NCBI GenBank assembly: GCA_012965445.1
Contig: DTSJ01000036.1
Span: 1-12,935, forward strand
Origin: Candidatus Hydrogenedentota bacterium
GTDB taxonomy: Bacteria; Hydrogenedentota; Hydrogenedentia; Hydrogenedentiales; GCA-2746185
DNA length: 12,935 nt
Direction: 5' to 3'
Under the pieces are notes generated by a model, which worked only from the letters and a program-made list of their open reading frames with translations, did no database searches and was not told the DNA's origin. Made by a program: the position numbers and the translations under genes. This document shows, piece after piece, positions 1 through 7,605 of the stretch (position 1 is the stretch's first letter; each line of letters begins with the position of its first letter).

Positions 1-1113
1 GCCTCTGCTGTTGACCTCGGGATAGCGACCGCAAACGAAGCCCTCTCCAGGAGTAGCGCGACTCCCGACCAAATCGAAGAAGTCATCTACGGCAACGTCC
101 TGCAGGCTGGTCTGGGCCAAAACCCCGCACGCCAGATTTCCATCGGCACCGGAATCCCCGAAGGCGTCTCGTCCTTCACCGTCAACAAAGTCTGCGGCTC
201 TGGCATGAAAGCCCTCGAACTCGCCTGGCAGGCCATCGCACTCGAACGAGCCGACGTGGTTTTAGCGGGCGGAACGGAGAACATGACCCAGGCACCCTAC
301 CTGCTTCCTAGTATGCGCAGTGGTGCAAGACTCGGAGACGTACAAGCCATCGACAGTATGGTGGCAGACGGTTTGACCGACGTGTTCAACCAGTATCACA
401 TGGGAATCACGGCAGAGAACATCGCGGAAAAATTCTCCATAGCCCGTGATGAGCAGGATGCCTTCTCCCTCTCAAGCCAGCAGAAATGCGCCGCCGCCCA
501 GGAAGCTGGACGCTTCGACGACGAGATCGTCGCCGTAACCGTCAAGCAGCGCCGCAAAGAAACCATCGTCGATACCGACGAGTATCCCAAGGCCGATTCA
601 TCTCTCGAAGGTCTTGGAAAACTCCGCCCCGCCTTCAAGAAAGATGGCACCGTCACCGCCGCAAACGCGTCGGGAATTAACGACGGCGCATCAGCTGCCG
701 TACTCGTCTCCGATGACGCTCCCGACAACATCAAGACCGACAATGCCGTGTATCTGCGCGACGTCCGGTCCAGCGGGTGCAGTCCCACGACGATGGGTCT
801 CGGCCCAATCGCTTCCGTCCAAAAACTGCTTCAGCACAACGGCCTGAGCATCGACGACATCGACCTTTGGGAACTCAACGAAGCTTTCGCCGTCCAATCC
901 ATAGCCGTCGTTCGGGAACTCGGAATGGATATCGAAAAAGTCAACGTGAACGGCGGGGCAATCGCTCTTGGACATCCCATCGGCTGCAGCGGCGCGCGCA
1001 TCGTCACCACGCTTATCCACGAACTAAAACGAAGAGGCGGACGCTACGGAATCGCCGCAATGTGCATAGGCGGCGGACAGGGTATAGGCTGTCTAATCGA
1101 GAACAAGTCCTGA
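1..1113 (+). CDS. Acetyl-CoA acetyltransferase (thiolase), 5'-truncated by the window edge
   Basis: Thiolase family enzyme (EC 2.3.1.9 type) that condenses two acetyl-CoA to acetoacetyl-CoA or cleaves 3-ketoacyl-CoA in the cytoplasm. The reading frame is open from base 1, with 370 codons before the TGA, so the gene begins upstream; an internal ATG at 205 is not the start. All four active-site blocks are visible: the nucleophilic Cys in KVCGSGMK (codon 193-195), Asn in NEAFA (about 877), His in GHPIG (973-975) and the second catalytic Cys in CIGGGQG (1063-1065). From the position of the first Cys compared with about residue 89 in biosynthetic thiolases, roughly 24 residues are missing, for a full length near 394. 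The next gene, rarD, starts 40 bp downstream. Whether its role is degradative (fatty acids) or biosynthetic (for example polyhydroxyalkanoate) cannot be told from the fragment, so no symbol is given. Confidence 0.95.
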   Translation, partial: ASAVDLGIATANEALSRSSATPDQIEEVIYGNVLQAGLGQNPARQISIGTGIPEGVSSFTVNKVCGSGMKALELAWQAIALERADVVLAGGTENMTQAPYLLPSMRSGARLGDVQAIDSMVADGLTDVFNQYHMGITAENIAEKFSIARDEQDAFSLSSQQKCAAAQEAGRFDDEIVAVTVKQRRKETIVDTDEYPKADSSLEGLGKLRPAFKKDGTVTAANASGINDGASAAVLVSDDAPDNIKTDNAVYLRDVRSSGCSPTTMGLGPIASVQKLLQHNGLSIDDIDLWELNEAFAVQSIAVVRELGMDIEKVNVNGGAIALGHPIGCSGARIVTTLIHELKRRGGRYGIAAMCIGGGQGIGCLIENKS

Positions 1114-1153
1114 TGGCGCGGGCCGTCTGGCCCACTCCCAGGAAGCAGGCTTC

Positions 1154-2083
1154 ATGGAACAAGAAATTCCCAACGAAACAAAACGCGGTTTGATATTTGC
1201 CCTCAGCGCATTCACCATCTGGGGGCTGAACCCGATCTATTTCCGAATGATACGCGAAGTTTCCGCGCCGGAAATAGTTGCTCACCGCATACTCTGGATG
1301 ATGGCCATTCTGTTGAGCGTAGGGGCATTTACCGGCAAACTGGGTACCCTCAAGGGATATCTGCTTAACAAGCGCACTTTCGGTCTTATGATGGTCACTG
1401 CCGCCCTAATATCCGCCAATTGGCTCGTTTTCACCTGGGCCGTTACCCATGAGCGCCTGCTGGACGCCAGCATGGGCTATTTTATCAACCCATTATGCAA
1501 CGTTTTCCTCGGAATGGTGTTTCTAAGGGAGCGTCTGCGCATAGGCCAGACTGTGTCCGTGCTGCTGGCGGGTTCCGGTGTTTTGTTTATGGTCGTCCAA
1601 TTCGGCAAATTGCCCTGGATTGCTATGGTGCTGCCTCTGACGTTCGGGACTTACGGATTATTGCGAAAACGTATCAATATTGATTCGTTCAATGGTTTGC
1701 TCATGGAGTCGATGATAACCGCTCCGTTCGCCTTGGTCTACCTGATATATCTGGGTACCCAGAGCAATATTGTATTCTTGAACGAAGGATGGGATTTGAA
1801 GTTTCTGATCATGTTGTGCGGCCCCATAACGATTGCACCACTCATGTGTTTCGCATCCGGCATTAAACGGATTCCGTATTCTACCGTCGGTATCCTCCAG
1901 TACATGGGGCCGACACTAACTTTTTTGTTGGGAGTCTTCGCTTTCGGAGAGTCCTTTGACAGCGTACAGCTGGTGACGTTTGGCTGCGTCTGGGCATCAC
2001 TGATACTGTTTACGATTGAAGGTATAATCCATGGTCGGAAAATTTCACAAGGCTCCCCCGAATTAAGCTACAATGTGAAATAG
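1154..2083 (+). CDS. rarD: RarD-like EamA-family permease
   Basis: Inner-membrane protein of 309 aa in the drug/metabolite transporter superfamily (EamA domains, RarD subfamily, usually about 295-300 aa). The protein is strongly hydrophobic with about ten predicted membrane helices in two halves. RarD-typical stretches are visible: LSAFTIWGLNPIYF near residues 17-30, AHRILW at 43-48, SANW at 87-90, SMGYFINPL at 106-114 and FLRERL at 123-128. The start is supported by AGGAAG at 1140-1145, eight bases before the ATG. Substrate is unknown; the family name comes from a chloramphenicol-sensitivity phenotype and does not establish drug export. By eye its codons end in A/T more often than those of the flanking thiolase, a weak hint of different ancestry or selection. 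It could be cotranscribed with the thiolase 40 bp upstream, but a functional link is not evident. Confidence 0.9.
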   Translation: MEQEIPNETKRGLIFALSAFTIWGLNPIYFRMIREVSAPEIVAHRILWMMAILLSVGAFTGKLGTLKGYLLNKRTFGLMMVTAALISANWLVFTWAVTHERLLDASMGYFINPLCNVFLGMVFLRERLRIGQTVSVLLAGSGVLFMVVQFGKLPWIAMVLPLTFGTYGLLRKRINIDSFNGLLMESMITAPFALVYLIYLGTQSNIVFLNEGWDLKFLIMLCGPITIAPLMCFASGIKRIPYSTVGILQYMGPTLTFLLGVFAFGESFDSVQLVTFGCVWASLILFTIEGIIHGRKISQGSPELSYNVK

Positions 2084-2114
2084 TCTGTTTGAAAGCGCGA
2101 CAAGGAGAAAAAGA

Positions 2115-3293
2115 ATGACACGGTTCGGAGTAACAATTTGTGCATGGACCATGCTGTTGGCACCAGCATGGGCGCAGGTCACCGTTTCGGAGGGTGCAGC
2201 CGCTGAGGAAGCTCCCGAACAAATCGAAATCGAAGTAGAGGTACACAGCATCGAAGTACCGGGGATTACCAAAGACCTCCGCATCGTTGCTTTCGAAGCC
2301 TTGTCAATTGGTCGCGAAACCAAGTATATGATTTTACTGCCCGACGGCTACGACGACTCCGAACAACGCTACCCAGTCATCTACATGCTTCACGGCTTCT
2401 CGCAGAATTATACCGTCTGGCCGATGATGGGAGTCTCTGAATACCTCGACACCTACAGCGATATCATTATCGTTATGCCGGACGTGGGGAACTCCTGGTA
2501 CATCAACTGGGCCGAGAACGATAACGACGAGCTGAACAACTGGGAAGACTTTATCATCTACGATCTCATTCACAACGTAGATCAGACTTTCCGTACCGTA
2601 CCCGCGCGCGAAGGTCGTGCGATCAGCGGACTCTCAATGGGAGGCTACGGTGCGCTAAACCTTGGACTGCGCCATCCGGAGATGTTTTGCTCTATTGCCT
2701 CCCACAGCGGCGCTCTAGGATATGCGCGCACCGCCCGCGAAGGTATCGAAGCAGGTCAGACGCCGCCGCGTTCCGTATCTCCACCGCCCGAGGTCAACGT
2801 CAAGGATACCGACGTCCCGGAACTGATCGCCATCCCCGGCTTCACCCGCCAGCACGAGCGTTATCCCAACGGTCTCCCCTTTCTTACAGTCGAAGATTGC
2901 AATCAATACGATCCCTTTTTCCTGATTCAAAAGATCCCTGAGAAGCTGCTTCCCCACATTTACCTCGATTGCGGAATGCAGGACGGGCTGCTGAGTGTGT
3001 CGCAGGAATTCGCAATGTTGATGATGCAGAACAACATCCCGTTTACCTACGGTCAGTCGCCCGGCGAGCACCGTCCGAGTTACTGGAGCCGCGAAGTCGC
3101 GCAGTCCCTGGGAATTCAGTATTCCGTAATGAGCCGCAACGTGCAGTACATGCAGCAAAAACTTCAGCAGCAAGCCAAAGAAGCGCTCCTCAGCGAGGTG
3201 GAAGCAGCAACCAAAGCCGCTGGCGGCGGTGACGAGCACGAGGGCCACCAGCATAGCCCCGATAACGCCCGTACCGTCATTATCGATCCCTGA
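2115..3293 (+). CDS. Exported esterase, EsD/antigen-85-like alpha/beta hydrolase
   Basis: Predicted secreted or periplasmic serine esterase of 392 aa. Residues 1-20 form a signal peptide (hydrophobic core ending APAWA, likely cleavage before Gln21). The alpha/beta-hydrolase fold is shown by strand and oxyanion-loop text YPVIYMLHGF (86-95), nucleophile elbow GLSMGG with Ser174 (codon 2634-2636), a probable acid Asp290 in DCGMQDGL, and catalytic His319 in GEH. This matches the putative esterase family that includes esterase D, IroE-like enterochelin esterases and mycolyltransferases; the substrate cannot be assigned. A proline-rich segment (about 217-225) lies between the nucleophile and the acid. 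The C-terminal tail past about residue 340 is Gln/Ala rich and helical, then becomes His/Glu rich (EHEGHQH, 374-380), which is not part of the usual fold. AAGGAG at 2102-2107 sets the ATG. It sits 31 bp after rarD and 49 bp before a second exported hydrolase. Confidence 0.88.
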   Translation: MTRFGVTICAWTMLLAPAWAQVTVSEGAAAEEAPEQIEIEVEVHSIEVPGITKDLRIVAFEALSIGRETKYMILLPDGYDDSEQRYPVIYMLHGFSQNYTVWPMMGVSEYLDTYSDIIIVMPDVGNSWYINWAENDNDELNNWEDFIIYDLIHNVDQTFRTVPAREGRAISGLSMGGYGALNLGLRHPEMFCSIASHSGALGYARTAREGIEAGQTPPRSVSPPPEVNVKDTDVPELIAIPGFTRQHERYPNGLPFLTVEDCNQYDPFFLIQKIPEKLLPHIYLDCGMQDGLLSVSQEFAMLMMQNNIPFTYGQSPGEHRPSYWSREVAQSLGIQYSVMSRNVQYMQQKLQQQAKEALLSEVEAATKAAGGGDEHEGHQHSPDNARTVIIDP

Positions 3294-3342
3294 TCAGCGA
3301 GGCTGAATTCGCCGAAAGCAATTCGACAGGAGAAGCGACACA

Positions 3343-4239
3343 ATGTGTAACGCAGCTATTTTATGTATTCTGCTTTGTGTCACTTCACCCGCATTCGCGC
3401 AGCTTTCCTATCCACCCGAAATGCCAGGTGCCGATGTCGAGGCCTTTCACACCAGCGACGATGTCGATCTCAATATCTACATTTTCAAGCCAGACAATTT
3501 CTCTCCAAGAAAACGCTACCCGGCGGCCATTTTCTTTTTCGGCGGAGGGTGGCGCAGGGGATCTCCAGAGCAGTTTTTAGAGCAGAGCAAGTACCTTGCT
3601 TCCAGGGGTATGTTCGCCCTTGTCGCAGACTACCGAGTTGCCGATCGCAATGGCGCCAAAGTGACCGATTGCCTCAGTGACGCCAAGGCGGCCATCCGAT
3701 GGACGAGGGCAAACGCAAAGCGACTCGGGATAGCCGCGCAGCGATTTGTTGCCTGTGGAGGGTCTGCCGGAGGACATCTCGCTGCGGCCACAGGACTCGT
3801 TCCTGGCTTTGAGCACGACGATCAGGAACTTGATATCAGTTCCGTGCCGAATGCGCTCGTTCTGTTCAACCCCGCGACCGTTCTCGCACCATACAATGGT
3901 ATTCCGATGGACGAAAAACGAATCAAATCCCTGCGAGAGCGAATTGGTGCTGACAACAAGTCCGTCTCGCCCATTCATCACGTTAAACCGGGAAATCCGC
4001 CTACCCTGATCTTCCATGGCAAGGCAGATACGACCGTCCCCATCGAAACCTCCATCGCTTTTACCAAGGCGATGAACGATGCAGGAAATGACTGCACGCT
4101 CAGGCAGTACGATGACGAGGCGCACGGATTTTTCAATTTCGGGCGAGGCGACGGATCGAACTATATCGATACCGTGACCGCCATGGATAGGTTCTTTGTC
4201 AAGTTGGGATATCTGTCTGGCGAACCCACTGTTCGTTAG
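3343..4239 (+). CDS. Exported alpha/beta hydrolase, BD-FAE/HSL-like esterase
   Basis: Predicted secreted or periplasmic carboxylesterase of 298 aa. Residues 1-19 are a signal peptide (MCNAAILCILLCV core, ending PAFA before Gln20). The hydrolase domain shows an oxyanion-hole loop FFFGGGW (64-70) in place of the common HGGGW, the nucleophile motif CGGSAGGH with Ser141, acid Asp229 in GKADTTVP, and His261 in EAHGFFNF. This order and the GGSAGG elbow fit the family of acetyl-xylan/feruloyl esterases (BD-FAE-like) and hormone-sensitive-lipase-like esterases. The substrate is not determined; deacetylation of plant or algal polysaccharide is one possibility. AGGAG at 3328-3332 is ten bases before the ATG. 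It follows the other exported esterase by 49 bp and is probably cotranscribed with it. It converges with the acyl-CoA dehydrogenase, leaving only 22 bp between stop codons. Confidence 0.87.
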   Translation: MCNAAILCILLCVTSPAFAQLSYPPEMPGADVEAFHTSDDVDLNIYIFKPDNFSPRKRYPAAIFFFGGGWRRGSPEQFLEQSKYLASRGMFALVADYRVADRNGAKVTDCLSDAKAAIRWTRANAKRLGIAAQRFVACGGSAGGHLAAATGLVPGFEHDDQELDISSVPNALVLFNPATVLAPYNGIPMDEKRIKSLRERIGADNKSVSPIHHVKPGNPPTLIFHGKADTTVPIETSIAFTKAMNDAGNDCTLRQYDDEAHGFFNFGRGDGSNYIDTVTAMDRFFVKLGYLSGEPTVR

Positions 4240-4261
4240 TCGTCTGAATCGGACATGACTC

Positions 4262-5428
4262 CTAATAAGATTTCGGTAGTTTCAGAACGTGTTCGCCGAT
4301 AAAGTTCAGCGCCATCTCTTGCGATACGGGTGCCAGTTTGTAGAGTCGCACCTCACGCCACAAACGCTCAACATGAAACTCACGCGCATACCCCATCCCT
4401 CCGTGCGTCTGAATGGATGCGTCGCAGGCTTCGAAGCCCGCTTCCGCAGCCTCATGCTTGGCAATATTCGCCTCCTTGCCGCACGGCTGGTCGTTGTCAA
4501 ATCTCCACGCGCCTTTCTGAACCATCAGTTCAGCCGTCTCCAGTTTCGCATACGCCCGTGCAAGCGGAAACTGAATACCCTGGTTCATGCCAATCGGACG
4601 ACCAAACACGACCCGTTCGTTTGCATACTTCACGGCCAGTTTCAGAGCGGCCTGTCCAATACCGATTGCTTCCGCCGCCACCATAAGCCGCTCAGTATTG
4701 AGTCCCGATATGAGGTGATAGAAGCCCTGCCCCTCCTCACCAATCAGATCTTTTGCCGGGACCCGTACCTGATCCAGATACAGCTCGTTCGAATCCACCG
4801 AATGACGGCCCAGTTTTTCAATCTCGCGAATTTCGATGCCCGGCAGCTTCAATTCCATCAGAAACAGCGACATCCCCAGCGTCTTCTTCTCTACATGCTC
4901 ATAGGGTGTCGTACGCACTAAAATCAAAGTGCGGGTCGCGTTCTGAAGATTCGTCGACCACACCTTGCGTCCGGTGATAATGAAATCATCACCGTCCCGT
5001 TCCGCGTGAGTCGTGATTCGTGTCGTGTCCGTTCCAGCATCCGGCTCTGTGATGCTGAATCCAAGTTTCATCGTACCGTCGGCAATCGCAGGCAAATAGG
5101 CCTTCTTTTGTTCTTCGCTGCCATACTTCACAATCGGCATAGGCGGAAAAATCGCAAAGTGAATGGGGGAGGAGCCGCTCGTGCCCGCGCCCGACGCGCA
5201 AATTTCCTGCAGCAGTATGCACGCCTCCATGATCCCCAGACCTGCCCCGCCGTAGGCTTCCGGTATCGCCACGCCCAGCCATCCCGCATCCGCAAAAGCC
5301 TGAAAAAACTCATGCGGATAGGTCTTGGTGCGGTCACGTTCCAGCCAATAATCCAAATCAAAACTCTCCGCCAGCTGCCGCACCTGTTCGCGGATCATTC
5401 GCTGCTCTTCCGTATCCTGAAAATCCAT
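4262..5428 (-). CDS. Acyl-CoA dehydrogenase
   Basis: FAD-dependent acyl-CoA dehydrogenase of 388 aa, catalysing the first alpha,beta-dehydrogenation of an acyl-CoA and passing electrons to electron-transfer flavoprotein. Visible: the N-terminal helical domain with the VAIPEAYGGAG stretch, the flavin-binding segment GFSITEPDAGTD (about 123-134), the KVWST segment (155-159), and the C-terminal QTHGGMGYAREF block (340-351). The glutamate that serves as base in short-chain enzymes is absent, because that position falls in LAPVSQE. A glutamate is present in the LNTERLM helix (Glu246), the location used by isovaleryl- and long-chain dehydrogenases, so that is the likely base. The second of two tandem ATGs is chosen: AAAGGA lies six bases from it and only three from the first. 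Chain-length preference is not determinable; the ending resembles a large, loosely annotated subgroup. It is transcribed divergently from gdhA. Confidence 0.93.
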   Translation of the reverse strand: MDFQDTEEQRMIREQVRQLAESFDLDYWLERDRTKTYPHEFFQAFADAGWLGVAIPEAYGGAGLGIMEACILLQEICASGAGTSGSSPIHFAIFPPMPIVKYGSEEQKKAYLPAIADGTMKLGFSITEPDAGTDTTRITTHAERDGDDFIITGRKVWSTNLQNATRTLILVRTTPYEHVEKKTLGMSLFLMELKLPGIEIREIEKLGRHSVDSNELYLDQVRVPAKDLIGEEGQGFYHLISGLNTERLMVAAEAIGIGQAALKLAVKYANERVVFGRPIGMNQGIQFPLARAYAKLETAELMVQKGAWRFDNDQPCGKEANIAKHEAAEAGFEACDASIQTHGGMGYAREFHVERLWREVRLYKLAPVSQEMALNFIGEHVLKLPKSY

Positions 5429-5431
5429 CAT

Positions 5432-5597
5432 TCGTCCTTTGAGTATGAAATGTCGTCGTGACGCATGAAATTGCCGTAGTCTGCTGCGAAACGACTGATA
5501 AAAGCATGATTGTGACTAAATATAGTGGAACAATGCAACAATATATGGTACATCTAAGAGGCATAGATTCGGGAAAACCAGCCGCAAGGAGTCCGCA
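5432..5597. promoter_or_regulatory. Divergent promoter region between acyl-CoA dehydrogenase and gdhA
   Basis: This gene-free stretch must hold the start signals for both flanking genes. The half nearer gdhA (about 5495-5560) is clearly AT-richer than the coding sequence around it. No convincing -35/-10 pair with normal spacing could be picked by eye: TTGTGA at 5510 and TATAGT at 5521 exist but do not fit each other. A short direct repeat, AACAAT, occurs at 5529-5534 and 5537-5542 and could be part of an operator, though six-base repeats arise easily by chance. The gdhA ribosome site is AAGGAG at 5586-5591. Confidence 0.4.
5435..5440 (-). promoter_or_regulatory. Ribosome binding site of the acyl-CoA dehydrogenase gene
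   Basis: AAAGGA on the minus strand lies three bases from a first ATG (5431-5429) and six from the second ATG (5428-5426). The spacing favours the second, giving an N-terminus MDFQDTEEQ that looks like the family's usual start. Confidence 0.55.
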
Positions 5598-6953
5598 ATG
5601 AACGATAAATCCGTCCAGAAAGAAATTGATACCTTCATGGAGGGATTGATCAAGCGCAACGCCGGCCAGCCCGAGTTTCATCAGGCAGTCCAGGAAGCAA
5701 CCGAATCAATCATGCCGTTCATGCTCGATAATCCGAAATATCGAAAGGCCCAGATTCTCGAACGATTGACCGAACCCGATCGCATCATCATATTTCGCGT
5801 TTCCTGGATGGATGACGAAGGCAACTATCGCGTGAACCGCGGATACCGCGTGCAGTGTAACAATGCCATTGGGCCGTACAAAGGAGGACTTCGCTTTCAT
5901 CCCTCCGTAAACGAAAGCATCTTGAAATTCCTCGCCTTTGAACAAACACTCAAAAATAGCCTCACCACCCTGCCCATGGGCGGTGCTAAAGGCGGCGCAA
6001 ACTTCAACCCCAAAGGAAAATCTGATAACGAAGTCATGCGCTTCTGTCAGTCCTTTATGACAGAACTCACCAAACACATCGGGAAAGACACCGACGTTCC
6101 TGCCGGAGACATCGGTGTCGGCGCACGCGAGATCGGATTTCTCTTCGGACAGTACATGCGCATGATCAACGAGTTCACCGGCGCACTAACTGGCAAAGGC
6201 CTTGAGTTCGGAGGAAGTAAAATCCGTAAAGAAGCCACCGGTTTCGGCTGTGTCTATCTCGTGGAACAAATGCTCGAGCGCAATGGCGATAGTGTCGAAG
6301 GAAAAACATGTGCCGTGTCCGGCTCGGGAAATGTGGCGCAGCATACAATCGAAAAGTTGCTGCACCTGGGCGCCAAGCCCGTTACCGCGTCCGATTCCGG
6401 CGGCACGATCTACGATCCCGATGGAATCGATATGGACAAATTGAACTACATCATGGATCTTAAAAACGTCAGGCGCGGCCGCATCAGCGAGTACGCAGAG
6501 AAATTTGGATGCGAGTATCTCGAAGGTAAAAGGCCCTGGGGAATACCTTGCGATATCGCATTCCCCTCAGCCACCCAAAACGAAATAAGCGCCGAGGACG
6601 CCCAGACCCTCGTGGACAACGGTATCAAGGTCGTCGGCGAAGGAGCCAACATGCCCACCGTCATCGAAGGCATCAACATCTTCCAGGATGCAAAAGTGCT
6701 CTTCGCGCCAAGTAAAGCCGCCAATGCAGGCGGTGTCACAGTCTCTGGTCTTGAGCAGTCGCAAAACGCGCAGCGCATGTCATGGACCGCCGTCGAGGTG
6801 GATGAAAAACTCAAATCCATCATGAAAGAAATTCACATCCAATGTGTAAAATACGGCGATACCGACAGCGAACACATCGACTATGTCAAAGGTGCCAACC
6901 TGGCAGGCTTCGTCCGTGTCGCCGATGCCATGCTTGCCTACGGAGTCGTGTAG
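5598..6953 (+). CDS. gdhA: NADP-type glutamate dehydrogenase
   Basis: Cytoplasmic hexameric class I glutamate dehydrogenase (EC 1.4.1.4 type) of 451 aa, close to the 447 aa of the E. coli enzyme. It reductively aminates 2-oxoglutarate with ammonium. Substrate-domain blocks are present: NNAIGPYKGGLRF (88-100), PMGGAKGG with catalytic Lys131, and PAGDIGVGAREIG with catalytic Asp171. The nucleotide-binding domain has the Rossmann fingerprint SGSGNVAQ (241-248) and ASDSGGT (264-270) after the second strand. The serine-containing ASDS version is that of NADPH enzymes rather than the acidic residue typical of NAD enzymes, so an anabolic, ammonium-assimilating role is inferred. AAGGAG at 5586-5591 is six bases from the ATG. 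It appears to be monocistronic, with its own upstream AT-rich region and a convergent neighbour 10 bp downstream. Confidence 0.97.
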   Translation: MNDKSVQKEIDTFMEGLIKRNAGQPEFHQAVQEATESIMPFMLDNPKYRKAQILERLTEPDRIIIFRVSWMDDEGNYRVNRGYRVQCNNAIGPYKGGLRFHPSVNESILKFLAFEQTLKNSLTTLPMGGAKGGANFNPKGKSDNEVMRFCQSFMTELTKHIGKDTDVPAGDIGVGAREIGFLFGQYMRMINEFTGALTGKGLEFGGSKIRKEATGFGCVYLVEQMLERNGDSVEGKTCAVSGSGNVAQHTIEKLLHLGAKPVTASDSGGTIYDPDGIDMDKLNYIMDLKNVRRGRISEYAEKFGCEYLEGKRPWGIPCDIAFPSATQNEISAEDAQTLVDNGIKVVGEGANMPTVIEGINIFQDAKVLFAPSKAANAGGVTVSGLEQSQNAQRMSWTAVEVDEKLKSIMKEIHIQCVKYGDTDSEHIDYVKGANLAGFVRVADAMLAYGVV

Positions 6954-6967
6954 ACAAGCAGGTCTAC
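6950..6967. terminator. Hairpin shared by the convergent gdhA and DUF4203 stop codons
   Basis: GTAGAC (6950-6955) and GTCTAC (6962-6967) are exact inverted repeats around the loop AAGCAG. The left arm holds the TAG of gdhA (6951-6953) and the right arm holds the TAG of the opposite gene (6966-6964). No run of T follows on either strand, so it is at best a weak or factor-assisted bidirectional terminator. Confidence 0.35.
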
Positions 6968-7605
6968 TTGCCGTCTCCGTCCGGCTTGGCACCGCCCTTT
7001 TTGTTCGTGGCCCGTTGCGCCATAAACCCTGCGACTGATAGCACCACCCAGCAGGCCAGGATTATGCCGCGCTCTTCCTCAATGGCAAAGGCCTGCGTAA
7101 GATCCATGATCTCCGGCGAACCGGAATAAAAATATACCCCGCCCGATATGATGAACCACGAACCAAGAACCGCCGTCGTCAGAATCATCACAGGACGCTC
7201 TATGAGCAGCGCAAACAACCCTCCAACGACCCCCAGCCCCAGTACCACGAGGGGTGCCCAGGACTCAGGACGGTCAGCCAGAGCGTTATGCGCGACCAGC
7301 GTAGCACCCAGCAGGCCCAGCGAAAAAATCCCCGCGCGAAACAGGAAGAACAAAGCAAAAGCGCCGCATATCCCCCCAATCAAAGTAGCAATAATCAACG
7401 CGATCATGTGTCCATCCGTAATCCAGTGGACCAACAGCCCAGCCACACCCCCCGCGAGAATGAAACCCGTAAGGCCGATAATAAACTTCAACGTCTTGTA
7501 CCCCAGAAAGCAGTACCAGGCACCCACGCCCATAACTGCAGCCACCACAATCGCAACCTGATTAGAATCAAGATTGCTGATATCAATGTCCTGGATTACG
7601 TCCAC
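6964..7605 (-). CDS. Seven-TM membrane protein, DUF4203/TMEM198-like
   Basis: Hydrophobic integral membrane protein of 213 aa with about seven predicted helices (roughly 17-34, 39-60, 66-88, 90-108, 116-134, 138-158 and 179-197). It has a short polar N-terminus and a Lys/Gly-rich C-terminal tail (NKKGGAKPDGDGK) that is likely cytoplasmic. Glycine-rich helices with the SLGLLGATLVAH and GVVGGLFALLIERP pattern recall the DUF4203 (TMEM198-like) family, whose bacterial function is not established; this assignment is by pattern recognition only. The start is a GTG at 7605-7603 with a G-rich upstream stretch (GGACGGGGGG, minus strand) that may serve as the ribosome site. It is convergent with gdhA and divergent from ctaA. 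No motif for transport or catalysis was seen, and the context does not give a role. Confidence 0.75.
   Translation of the reverse strand: MDVIQDIDISNLDSNQVAIVVAAVMGVGAWYCFLGYKTLKFIIGLTGFILAGGVAGLLVHWITDGHMIALIIATLIGGICGAFALFFLFRAGIFSLGLLGATLVAHNALADRPESWAPLVVLGLGVVGGLFALLIERPVMILTTAVLGSWFIISGGVYFYSGSPEIMDLTQAFAIEEERGIILACWVVLSVAGFMAQRATNKKGGAKPDGDGK

Noticed and set aside
205..1113. ATG at 205 as the thiolase start
   Set aside because: The frame is open to base 1 and the catalytic-Cys motif lies upstream of this ATG, so a start here would delete the nucleophile.
2715..3254. Minus-strand frame of 179 codons
   Set aside because: Antisense to the exported esterase, whose signal peptide, triad and ribosome site are all convincing.
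4289..4921. Long plus-strand frame of 210 codons
   Set aside because: It lies fully inside the acyl-CoA dehydrogenase on the other strand, has no ribosome site and no recognisable family text; it is an antisense shadow.
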